Of a DNA stretch of 64,000 nt, positions 1-8,547 are shown piece by piece. Position 1 is the stretch's first letter. Each line of letters opens with the position of its first letter. Made by a program: the position numbers and the translations under genes. The notes beneath the pieces were generated by a model. It did not search any database, was not told where the DNA came from, and saw only the letters and a program-made list of their open reading frames with translations. Origin of the DNA: Flavobacterium xinjiangense (GTDB lineage Bacteria > Bacteroidota > Bacteroidia > Flavobacteriales > Flavobacteriaceae); contig NZ_FRCL01000002.1 in the NCBI RefSeq assembly GCF_900142885.1, forward strand, positions 62,001 through 126,000. Reading direction: 5' to 3'.

Positions 1-848
1 TTGGTGCAATACCCAATGGTGTCATTGCTGCAGGACAGGGGTTTTTTGCTTCAAGCAAAGAAACGATTACAGGTCCTAATGAAATTGTCTTCAATAATGA
101 CATGCGAGTGAATGGCTCATTGGGAAATAATTCTCAGTTTTTTAAGATTGCATCAAAATCAAGTAGTTCGATCGAAAAAAATAGAATATGGCTAGGCTTT
201 TCTAATAGCCAAGGGGCCTTTAAGCAAACTTTAGTAGGCTATGTTACAGGAGCTACAAACGATTATGATGGTAGATATGACGGAGAGACTTTTGACGGAA
301 ATCAGTTTGTAGATTTTTATAGTCTTAATCAGGACAAAAAATTAGTTATTCAAGGAAGATCTTTACCATTTGAAGAAACAGATAACGTTCCTCTAGGCTA
401 TAAAACTACTATTAAAGGGACTTTTGCAATCGCTATTAATCAAAAAGATGGTCTTTTTGCCAACCAAAATATATTTATTGAAGACAAGTTGTTGAATATT
501 ATCCATAATTTAAATCAATCGTCTTATAATTTCAACACTGAATCCGGGACTTTCAATGACCGTTTTGTATTACGTTATACAAATAAAACTTTAGGAACTC
601 CGAGTTTTGAGAAATCTGAAAATGTAGTCATGGTTTCAAATAAAAATAAACAAATATCAATTAATTCCTCAGATGAGAGAATCGATAAAGTTCAGATTTA
701 TGATTTATTGGGAAAATCGATATATCAAAAGGGGAATATTCATGCTACTGATTTCGTTGCATCGAGCTTGGTAACAAATCATCAAGCTTTATTGATTAAA
801 ATTACATTGCAAAATGGAGCAATTCTTACACGTAAAATTATGAACTAA
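1..848 (+). CDS. C-terminal part of a giant secreted protein with a T9SS type C-like sorting tail (5' end outside window)
   Basis: The reading frame is open from base 3 at the window edge, so the start lies upstream; the ATG at 102 is internal. The visible residues match the end of the module shared with the three following genes: an ASGQGFF-like segment, a FNNDMR-like segment, then NRIWLGFSNSQGAFKQTLVGY, and GTFNDRFVLRY before the tail. The last ~80 residues (VQIYDLLGKSIYQKG ... ITLQNGAILTRKIMN) look like a T9SS sorting domain of the kind I recall as type C; the YPNP-type opening of type A tails is absent. Closest in the window to the product at 4781-8356, with which it shares long nearly identical stretches. 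Secretion across the outer membrane by T9SS is inferred from the tail. The missing N-terminal half cannot be judged. Confidence 0.85.
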   Translation, partial: GAIPNGVIAAGQGFFASSKETITGPNEIVFNNDMRVNGSLGNNSQFFKIASKSSSSIEKNRIWLGFSNSQGAFKQTLVGYVTGATNDYDGRYDGETFDGNQFVDFYSLNQDKKLVIQGRSLPFEETDNVPLGYKTTIKGTFAIAINQKDGLFANQNIFIEDKLLNIIHNLNQSSYNFNTESGTFNDRFVLRYTNKTLGTPSFEKSENVVMVSNKNKQISINSSDERIDKVQIYDLLGKSIYQKGNIHATDFVASSLVTNHQALLIKITLQNGAILTRKIMN

Positions 849-1078
849 CTGAGATTATCATGACAATTTTTTATTAGGCTCCGATTGACAGAAAAGCGTA
901 GATATTTAAATTTTAATTAACTTAATGTTTTATAAAATAGGTGTTTAACAGATAAATATGCTTGTTGTCGATTTTATTGTGTTTTTTGATATTGTTTTTT
1001 TTATTTTAAATTTTAATGTAAGTTTTTTCTCTTTGAAAAAACATATTAAAAGTAATTTAAGTATAAAAAACAAATAAT

Positions 1079-4000
1079 ATGATTAGAAAACTACTTTTTA
1101 CTCTTTTTATAGTCTTGATTCATACTTTTGGTTATGGTGCGACTAAAACGTACTCAGGTTCTGGCAATTGGAATGTTGCTGCAAATTGGTCAGGAGGAAC
1201 AATACCAGGTGGATCGGATGACGTAATAATTTCATCTGGACAGACAGTAACAGTTACGATGAATGATGTTGTAAATGCATTTGTGAATAATTTGAGTGTT
1301 TTAGGAACAGGAATATTGACTATAAATGATGGGAAGACATTAACAATTTATGGAAATGTTACTGTTGATAGTGGAGCAAGATTTAATGCTGGTACAGGGA
1401 ATAGTGACAGTGCAATAATCAAAGTTTATGGGGATTTTATAAATCAGGGTACTGCTAATTTTTGGAAAAGTACTGTTGTAATAGCAGGTAATTTGGTTAC
1501 TGCTAGTACAATTTTGCAAAATAATGGAAATATAATAGTTGGCGGAAATGTGTCCGGGGTTATCGGTGGTAGTGGTACTGGAATTGTTTATCCTGTTAAT
1601 CCGAATGCTACAGTCACAGTTACAGGAGATGCAACTGAGAAACCAGCGGGAACAATACCTACAGACTCTACTTTGTTGAGTTTTATGAATGAAGTTATTT
1701 ACGGAACTAATTGTTCTTTTACTATAACAGGAACAACTAATATTTCTGCCTGTATCGGTGCCACCGCAATATTTACAGTGACAACATCCGGAAGTTCACC
1801 TTCTTATCAGTGGGAGGTTAATATGGGTTCGGGTTGGAGTGATTTGTCAAATAACACTTTTTATTCAGGTGTGAATACTGCAAATCTTGCCGTTAACAAC
1901 ATTACCGCAGGAATGAATAATTATAAGTTTAGAGCTAGAATTACAGCAGCAGGTTGTACTGAAAAAGGGAATTATGGTTTCCTGACAGTTAGTACTTCGC
2001 CAACAATTATAACGCAGCCAATAAATCAATTGGATTGTGAGAAGCGTAGCGTTAATTTTAGTGTGGTTGCAACGGGTACCGGATTGACTTATTCCTGGAA
2101 ATATAAAAAACCGGCAGATCCTAGCTTTACTACTATTACTGCGGCAACATCTAATGTAAGCAATTCAGCGACAAGTACAATTAGTATTTCGAATATCGGA
2201 AGTACCCAATTCCCTAACGGCACGCAATTTCAGGTTGTTGTTTCTAATGGGACATGTGATGTTAGTTCGAGTCTTGCTACACTATCCGTTAATGAAATAT
2301 TAGACATTACTTCTGGTACAACAGTAACCATGTGCTATGGCTCAAATCATTTTTATACCGTAACAACATCGTATCCATCAAATGTAGTTTCATACAAATG
2401 GAAGAAATCAGTTAGTTCTGGCGTATGGAATGACGTTGTAGATGGCACTCATTATTCAGGGGCAACTACAGCAACGTTAAATATAATTAACGGTACGCCT
2501 GCTGAAACTGCGGAATATCGTGTTTATATCACATTTCGATCATCAGGAGCGGATTGTAATGCAAGTAGTGATTCACGAACTAGAGCATTGACTTTTCTGC
2601 CTTTATTGTTAACTCCCGCAACGGTAATTACACAGCCAAGCTGTTCAACTCCTACAGGTACAGTAAGTGTGACTGTTCAGAGCGCAACGGATACATACAG
2701 TTTTGATAATGGTTCAACTTTTCAAGCCGGTAATAGTAAATCAGGATTGGCAGCTGGAATCTACAAGGTAATCATAAAAAACAGTGGTGGATGTAATTCT
2801 CCAGCTACAAGCGCAACAGTAAAAAGCGCCACTAATATTTGGGATGGTTCTGTTTGGTCAAACGGCACATTACCAACCATATCAGAAAACATCGTTTTTA
2901 ATGGAAATTATCTTTCTTCTGGTGATGTCTCGGGTTGTTCTTGTCAGATAAATTCAGGAGCAGTTGTTATCAATTCAGGACATACCTTGTCATTAACTAA
3001 TGAACTTAAAGTCGTTGGAGGATCATTAACCTTCGAAAATAGCGCAAGTTTAATTCAAACTAATACTGGATCTGGAATTAATACGGGTACTGTAATTTAT
3101 AAAAGAAATTCAACTCCAATTATTAATGATGATTACACGTATTGGTCTTCCCCAACAAGCGGAACGCAGACTTTATTAGATTTCTCTCCGTATACTCAAG
3201 GAGACAAATTCTTTATTTTTGATAATGATTGGTCAAGTGTAAATACCTCAAGTACATTTTCACCTGGAATTGGCTATTCTATTCGTGCTCCCGAAGGAAT
3301 AAGTTCTAGTGTTGCGGCAGTTGTGTCTTTCCATTTTACGGGAATTCCTAATAATGGTACTATAGCAGTTCCAGTGACTTCGCGAAAAGATGCTTCAGGA
3401 TATGAAGAAGGGCTTCGTTTAGTGGGAAATCCATTTCCATCTGCACTTGATGCGGATGCTTTTATTGATGCAAACATTACTGTTTCCGGAACAATTAATA
3501 AAACAATAACTGGTACACTATATTTCTGGACACACAATCATACCTTAATCGGCAATGATTATTTAGCTACGGATTATGCAACGTATACTAAATTTGGAGG
3601 GACAGGAACAGGTTCTGCAATGTCAGGAACTGGCAACAGTGGTACTCCAGTAAAATATATTGCTTCAGGTCAAGGATTTTTTGTAGAAGTGGATGCTACA
3701 GGAAACGTAACATTTAATAATGCTATGAGAGGTGCTGCCAATAACGCTAACTTTTATAAAACAACAACTAAAAAAACCGCTTCATCAGAGTCTCATAGAG
3801 TTTGGCTTAATTTAACCAATAATTCAAGGAATTTTAGTCAGGCCTTAATGGGCTATTCATCTATGGCCACAAATGAGTATGACTCAGGAGTTGATGGGGT
3901 GTCTTTTGACGGTGATCAGCATTCGATTTATAGTTTGATCGGAGAACGTATGTTGGCAATTCAGGCAAAAGCACTACCATTTGATGATACCGATACTATT

Positions 4001-4468
4001 CCCCTTGGTTATGTTGTAAATGTTGCAGGTAACACTGTAATCAGTATTGATCATGTTGATGGAATGTTTGAAAAAGGGCAAGGTGTTTATCTGGAGGATT
4101 TAGTTCTAGGTGTTATTCACGATATTAAAACAGCACCTTATGTTTTTAGTTCTGAAGCAGGTACTTTTAATGATCGTTTTGTATTACGATTTAAAAGTGG
4201 TAGCAAATCTTTAGGAACCTATAGTGTTGAGAGATTGAACAGTGCAGTTGTAGTTTCTAATAAGGATAAGCATATAAAAATTAATTCGTCGGAGGAAGTA
4301 ATAAATAAAGTTCAGGTTTATGATTTATTAGGAAGATTGATTTTTCAAAAAACTAATGTAAATGCGAATGAATATCATATTTCTAATTTGGTATCGAATC
4401 ATCAAGTTTTACTTGCTAAAATTATTTTACAAAATGGACAAACGGTCACAAAAAAGATTGTTTATTGA
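1079..4468 (+). CDS. Giant secreted protein, Ig-like N-terminal part, T9SS type C-like sorting tail
   Basis: 1129 residues. A Sec signal peptide is clear (MIRKLLFTLFIVLIHTFGYGA). Next comes a module with SGNWNVAANWSGGTIPGG and DDVIISSGQTVTV, a fold often seen at the start of flavobacterial surface proteins. Residues ~210-510 hold three or more Ig/PKD-like segments with paired Cys and SYQWEV / YSWKYKK / SYKWKKS cores. A second NxxxW-type module (IWDGSVWSNGTLPT) follows at ~590. Residues ~667-1129 are the conserved module shared with the genes on either side (TYWSSPTSG, FTGIPNNG, LVGNPFPSALDAD, LYFWTHN, IASGQGFFVEV, GTFNDRFVLRF) plus the sorting tail VQVYDLLGRLIFQKT. No catalytic motif is visible. 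A cell-surface or matrix/adhesion role is inference. A perfect hairpin terminator follows. Confidence 0.87.
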   Translation: MIRKLLFTLFIVLIHTFGYGATKTYSGSGNWNVAANWSGGTIPGGSDDVIISSGQTVTVTMNDVVNAFVNNLSVLGTGILTINDGKTLTIYGNVTVDSGARFNAGTGNSDSAIIKVYGDFINQGTANFWKSTVVIAGNLVTASTILQNNGNIIVGGNVSGVIGGSGTGIVYPVNPNATVTVTGDATEKPAGTIPTDSTLLSFMNEVIYGTNCSFTITGTTNISACIGATAIFTVTTSGSSPSYQWEVNMGSGWSDLSNNTFYSGVNTANLAVNNITAGMNNYKFRARITAAGCTEKGNYGFLTVSTSPTIITQPINQLDCEKRSVNFSVVATGTGLTYSWKYKKPADPSFTTITAATSNVSNSATSTISISNIGSTQFPNGTQFQVVVSNGTCDVSSSLATLSVNEILDITSGTTVTMCYGSNHFYTVTTSYPSNVVSYKWKKSVSSGVWNDVVDGTHYSGATTATLNIINGTPAETAEYRVYITFRSSGADCNASSDSRTRALTFLPLLLTPATVITQPSCSTPTGTVSVTVQSATDTYSFDNGSTFQAGNSKSGLAAGIYKVIIKNSGGCNSPATSATVKSATNIWDGSVWSNGTLPTISENIVFNGNYLSSGDVSGCSCQINSGAVVINSGHTLSLTNELKVVGGSLTFENSASLIQTNTGSGINTGTVIYKRNSTPIINDDYTYWSSPTSGTQTLLDFSPYTQGDKFFIFDNDWSSVNTSSTFSPGIGYSIRAPEGISSSVAAVVSFHFTGIPNNGTIAVPVTSRKDASGYEEGLRLVGNPFPSALDADAFIDANITVSGTINKTITGTLYFWTHNHTLIGNDYLATDYATYTKFGGTGTGSAMSGTGNSGTPVKYIASGQGFFVEVDATGNVTFNNAMRGAANNANFYKTTTKKTASSESHRVWLNLTNNSRNFSQALMGYSSMATNEYDSGVDGVSFDGDQHSIYSLIGERMLAIQAKALPFDDTDTIPLGYVVNVAGNTVISIDHVDGMFEKGQGVYLEDLVLGVIHDIKTAPYVFSSEAGTFNDRFVLRFKSGSKSLGTYSVERLNSAVVVSNKDKHIKINSSEEVINKVQVYDLLGRLIFQKTNVNANEYHISNLVSNHQVLLAKIILQNGQTVTKKIVY

Positions 4469-4491
4469 AATTCATTAAAAAATATAAATAC

Positions 4492-4527
4492 AAAAATCCC
4501 GTCTTGCTTAAAACAGACGGGATTTTT
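4492..4527 (+). terminator. Intrinsic terminator after the gene at 1079-4468
   Basis: Perfect 13-bp stem: AAAAATCCCGTCT at 4492-4504 pairs with AGACGGGATTTTT at 4515-4527 around a 10-nt loop. The U-run is part of the 3' arm. It lies 23 bp past the stop codon. Confidence 0.9.
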
Positions 4528-4572
4528 GCATTTAACTTCTACTTCAAAAATTAAAATTCATTAAAAACTGCG

Positions 4573-4619
4573 TTTAAACGGATAAATTGGTATTTAAACG
4601 ACTAAATTTTGTTTGAATG
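4573..4619 (+). promoter_or_regulatory. Array of TTTAAACG motifs at 19-20 bp spacing upstream of the gene at 4781
   Basis: TTTAAACGGATAAA starts at 4573, TTTAAACGACTAAA at 4593, and a weaker TTTGAATGCTG at 4612, giving steps of 20 and 19 bp. This is about two helical turns, so repeats face the same side of the DNA. The same arrangement recurs upstream of the next paralog. A regulator-binding array is inference; the factor is unknown. The rest of the 312-bp gap (4469-4780) holds the terminator above and AT-rich sequence; I see no exact TAnnTTTG box in it, only TATCTTTA near 4677. Confidence 0.45.
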
Positions 4620-4780
4620 CTGTTTTATGTTGTTTTTGTAAATATATGAGCACTAATTTTTTTAAAGGGCCAAAAAATATCTTTAATTTTTTTTTCTGAT
4701 TAATTGGGATAAGATAAAAAATGAAGACGCTCCTATTTAAAGAAGATTGTAGTAAAATATCTTCAAATAAATAATACCAC

Positions 4781-7700
4781 ATGAATAAAACTTTACTTTC
4801 TTTATTTAAAGGGAAACTTTTTCTTATTTTTTTTGTTTTAATATCATCTGTTTCTTTTAGTCAAACTACCCTTTTTCAGTTTGATTTTGAGAGTAATACA
4901 GGAACAGCAATCCCGAATATTGATAATGTTATTGGAAGTCCAGCCTTCGGTTTATCTGGAGTGGCTTCACCGTCTTATACAAATGCATCTCCTTGTCAAG
5001 GAACGTATATGGTTACTGGTTCCAATTGGAATACAGGGGATTATTATCGATTTACTGCAAATACCACAGGATTTGGTGCTATGACTTTTTCATTTTGTAA
5101 TAGAACTAGTAATATTGATATTGGCACATTTTTGGTAAAAGTAAGCTCTGATGGTGGAGTGAATTGGGATACAGTATTAGGGGCTTTTACGCCAACCACA
5201 GTAAACAATACGCTTACGACCGTTACCTTTCCAATAACTTCTGATAATGCAGCTGAAGTATTAATAGAAATAACAAAGCTTGATAAAGCAAATAAAGTAG
5301 ATAGAACTTTTATTATTGATAATGCAACGTTGAAAGGATATCCAATCCCAACAATTACAAGTTTTAATCCAACTACAGTTTGCCCAGGCGAATCAATAAA
5401 TATAGCAGGTACTAATTTTGCTGGAGCAACTGGAGTTTCGATTAATAATTTGGCTGTTGCTTCATACACAGTGAATTCATCAACAAGTATTACAGCAATT
5501 CTTTTGTCAGGAAATACAAGTGGAATAGTGAAAGTTTCAAATGTGTATGGTAAAGGAACTAGTGGAAGTTCTCTGGTAGTAAATGCAGTACCAACTATTA
5601 CAGTTTCACCAACAGTAGCAAGTCTCTGTGCTAATACTGTACAAGTGCTTTCTGCCACAACTGCCGCTTCAGTTACTGCAATTATAGGGACTGGAACGTT
5701 AACCAATACTGCTAATGCTGATACAGCTACCGATTATCCTGCTCCTTATGGTGCGTGGTATGAAAACGTAAAACAACAATATTTGATTTTAGCCAGCGAA
5801 TTAACGAGCTCTGGCCTTGGGAATGGCTCTGTGATTAATAGCCTAACATTTGATGTCACTACTCTTGGAACTTCTGGAATTCATACAGCATATACAATTA
5901 GTATGGGAAATACACCCCAATCCTCTATTACTACATGGGAAAATGGTTTGACGACCGTTTTTGGACCTACCAATTACCAACCGGTAAACGGAGCTAATAC
6001 ACACAATTTCACAACATCATTTGTTTGGGATGGTATTTCTAATATTGTTATTCAAATTTGTCACACGAATGATGATAAAAACTCCGGGAATAAATACACC
6101 GTAAATGCGCAAAGTAAGTATTCAACTACCACATTTAATAGCTCTTTGACCTATAGAGTGGATAATACGGATGGATGTGGATCATCTACGATTAGCTATA
6201 CTGAAGCTCAAAGACCTAATATGAGATTTACGACAGCTGCTCCAACTGTCGCTTGGTCTCCAATAACCAATTTATTTACGGATGCTTTAGCAACTACGCC
6301 CTATCTAGGAAATAATTTAGCTACGGTTTATGCGAAGCCAACGGCTACTATTATTTACTCTGCGAAAGTAACTTCGGCAAATGCCTGCTCCAATTCAGTA
6401 ACTTCGAATTTAACTGTAACAGGTATACCAACAGTACCAATAGTAATTCTCAAAAAACAGCCTGATTGCATCACATCGACAGGAAGTGTTCAATTAACAG
6501 GGTTGCCGGCAACTGGTTCTTGGACTATTATTCCAAATCCAGCTACCGCTGGGTTAACAGGTCTTACGGGCTCAGGAATAGATAATACAATTGTAGGAGG
6601 GTTGACTGCAAATACATCTTATACCTTTACGGTTTCCAGCGGGGCATGTCCTTCGGGAACATCTACTAGTACTATGATAAACCCTGTGGTTACAACAACT
6701 TACAATGGTACATCGTGGAGCTCCGTACCCGATTTAACAAAAATTGGGATTTATACTACTTCTGGAAACCTTTCTGCTAATGTAGATTTGTGTTCATGTA
6801 CGGTTAGCACGGGTGTGAATATAAAAGTGCTTACAGGTGTTGTAGTAAAAATTCAGGATAAACTAAGTGTTAATGGATCATTAACTTTTGAAGATGGCTC
6901 TAGTCTTGTTCAAATCAATGATGCTGCTGTAAATACAGGAATTATAACGTATAAAAGAACAACAACAACGCAAATAGATAATTTTGATTATACCTATTGG
7001 AGCAGTCCTGTCTCTGCACAGAAATTAATTGATGTTTCTCCTAATACATCTTTAGATAAGTTTTACTCTTTTAATCTTGCTGCGAATGATTGGTACCAAG
7101 AAAACCCAAATAACAATATGATTAATGGGATTGGTTATATTATTCGAGGGCCTCAAACCTATGTTGCTCCGGCTCCTCCAAATTTTTATCAAGCGCCTTT
7201 TAAAGGAATTCCAAATAATGGTGCTGTTACAGTAACTATTCCTCCAACAGCTGCAGCACTGGAAGCCTCGGCTCTTTTAGGAAATCCTTACCCCTCGGCT
7301 CTTAATGCAGATTTGTTTTTAATTTCGAATATGACTACTGCTTTAGAAGGGACTTTATATTTTTGGACACACAATACAAATATTGGAGCGGGTTTAGCAA
7401 ATCTTGGGTCAGGAGCATATGCTTACACTTCAGATGATTATGCTACGTATAACTTGACAGGCGGAGCTGCTACAGGAATTGGGACGCCAGCGGCGGGTAT
7501 AAATAATAGCGTGCCAAACGGTAAAATCGCTTCAGGACAAGCTTTTTTCGCAGGGATTAAGCCTGCTGGAGGAATTGTTGCTTATAACAATAGTATGAGA
7601 TTAAGTACTGCTGGTGTAATACTGGATAATTCTCAGTTTTTTAAACTTAACAATTCAAAAGCGGAAGTAAACAGTTTCCTTGAAAAAGATAGAGTTTGGC

Positions 7701-8356
7701 TCAATTTATATAACAGTCAAGGTGCTTTCAAACAAACTTTAGTAGGTTATATTACAGGAGCTACAAATGAATATGATAATGGGTATGATGGCGAAACTTT
7801 TGATGGAAATGAATTTGTAGATTTTTATAGTGTTAACCAAGATAAAAATCTGGTAATTCAAGGCAGAGCTTTACCTTTTGATGTGGATGATGAGGTTCCT
7901 ATAGGTTATAAAACTACTATTGCCGGGGATTTTACTATTGCTATCGCTCAAACAGATGGGTTATTAGTGGGAAAAGATGTATTTCTTGAAGATAAAATTA
8001 CCAAGTCAGTGAAGAACCTTAAAGGTGCGGTTTATAATTTTAACACTGGGGCAGGGACTTTTAATGATCGTTTTGTATTAAAATATAGTAATAAAACTTT
8101 AGCAAACGAAAGTTTTGAGACGTTAAATAATACCGTTTTGGTTTCTGTAAGGAACAAAATTTTTAAAATTAATTCTTATTCAGAAAAAATAGAGAATGTT
8201 CAGGTTTACGATTTATTAGGAAAATCAATTTATAAAAACGGTAAGGTAGATGCAAATGAAGTAACAATTTCTACTATAATATCGAATCAGCAAGTTTTAT
8301 TGATTAAAATTAAGTTAATCAATGGTCAAATAGTGACAAGGAAAGTAATTTACTAA
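4781..8356 (+). CDS. Giant secreted protein, IPT/TIG-like N-terminal part, T9SS type C-like sorting tail
   Basis: 1191 residues with a signal peptide (GKLFLIFFVLISSVSFSQ). The first ~170 residues resemble a jelly-roll domain (FDFESNTGTAIPNID ... FIIDNATLKGY). An IPT/TIG-like segment follows at ~190-270 (PTITSFNPTTVCPGESINIAGTNF ... VKVSNVYGKGT). A further beta-rich region around 320-490 contains NVKQQYLILASEL and NIVIQICHTND. Residues ~718-1191 are the shared module (YTYWSSPVS, FKGIPNNGAV, LLGNPYPSALNAD, LYFWTHN, IASGQAFFAG, GTFNDRFVLKY) and tail VQVYDLLGKSIYKNG. No enzyme motif is seen. The C-terminal 250 residues are very close to those of the truncated protein at the window start. A T9SS cell-surface or released protein of unknown ligand is the best reading. 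Confidence 0.87.
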   Translation: MNKTLLSLFKGKLFLIFFVLISSVSFSQTTLFQFDFESNTGTAIPNIDNVIGSPAFGLSGVASPSYTNASPCQGTYMVTGSNWNTGDYYRFTANTTGFGAMTFSFCNRTSNIDIGTFLVKVSSDGGVNWDTVLGAFTPTTVNNTLTTVTFPITSDNAAEVLIEITKLDKANKVDRTFIIDNATLKGYPIPTITSFNPTTVCPGESINIAGTNFAGATGVSINNLAVASYTVNSSTSITAILLSGNTSGIVKVSNVYGKGTSGSSLVVNAVPTITVSPTVASLCANTVQVLSATTAASVTAIIGTGTLTNTANADTATDYPAPYGAWYENVKQQYLILASELTSSGLGNGSVINSLTFDVTTLGTSGIHTAYTISMGNTPQSSITTWENGLTTVFGPTNYQPVNGANTHNFTTSFVWDGISNIVIQICHTNDDKNSGNKYTVNAQSKYSTTTFNSSLTYRVDNTDGCGSSTISYTEAQRPNMRFTTAAPTVAWSPITNLFTDALATTPYLGNNLATVYAKPTATIIYSAKVTSANACSNSVTSNLTVTGIPTVPIVILKKQPDCITSTGSVQLTGLPATGSWTIIPNPATAGLTGLTGSGIDNTIVGGLTANTSYTFTVSSGACPSGTSTSTMINPVVTTTYNGTSWSSVPDLTKIGIYTTSGNLSANVDLCSCTVSTGVNIKVLTGVVVKIQDKLSVNGSLTFEDGSSLVQINDAAVNTGIITYKRTTTTQIDNFDYTYWSSPVSAQKLIDVSPNTSLDKFYSFNLAANDWYQENPNNNMINGIGYIIRGPQTYVAPAPPNFYQAPFKGIPNNGAVTVTIPPTAAALEASALLGNPYPSALNADLFLISNMTTALEGTLYFWTHNTNIGAGLANLGSGAYAYTSDDYATYNLTGGAATGIGTPAAGINNSVPNGKIASGQAFFAGIKPAGGIVAYNNSMRLSTAGVILDNSQFFKLNNSKAEVNSFLEKDRVWLNLYNSQGAFKQTLVGYITGATNEYDNGYDGETFDGNEFVDFYSVNQDKNLVIQGRALPFDVDDEVPIGYKTTIAGDFTIAIAQTDGLLVGKDVFLEDKITKSVKNLKGAVYNFNTGAGTFNDRFVLKYSNKTLANESFETLNNTVLVSVRNKIFKINSYSEKIENVQVYDLLGKSIYKNGKVDANEVTISTIISNQQVLLIKIKLINGQIVTRKVIY

Positions 8357-8400
8357 AAAAACAGCAAGTATTTCAAAATTCTTCTTTTGTAAATTAGGTA

Positions 8401-8447
8401 TTTAAACCGTGATTATGTATTTAAACGGATTTTTATGCACTTAAACG
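8401..8447 (+). promoter_or_regulatory. Second TTTAAACG array, upstream of the gene at 8548
   Basis: TTTAAACCGTGATTA starts at 8401, TTTAAACGGATTTTT at 8420 and CTTAAACGATTAAAT at 8440, giving steps of 19 and 20 bp. Copy number and spacing match the array at 4573-4619 although the coding starts differ. It lies just after the stop at 8356; no terminator hairpin is visible between the two genes. Confidence 0.45.
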
Positions 8448-8547
8448 ATTAAATTTTTTTTATATTCTATTTTTTTATGATTTTGTTAAGATATCTTTCA
8501 GTAAAATACCACAATATGTGAAGATATATACAAATTCAACCAAAAAT

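Noticed and set aside
5044-5706. Long minus-strand ORF of 220 codons (and similar ones at 8649-9107, 11286-11702, 19811-20218)
   Set aside because: They lie opposite clear plus-strand T9SS genes and encode Val/Pro/Thr-rich sequence typical of the complement of repetitive Ser/Thr/Asn codons; no signal or domain.
8516-8518. ATG at 8516 as start of the solenoid gene
   Set aside because: The next codon is TGA; the in-frame ATG at 8548 is preferred.
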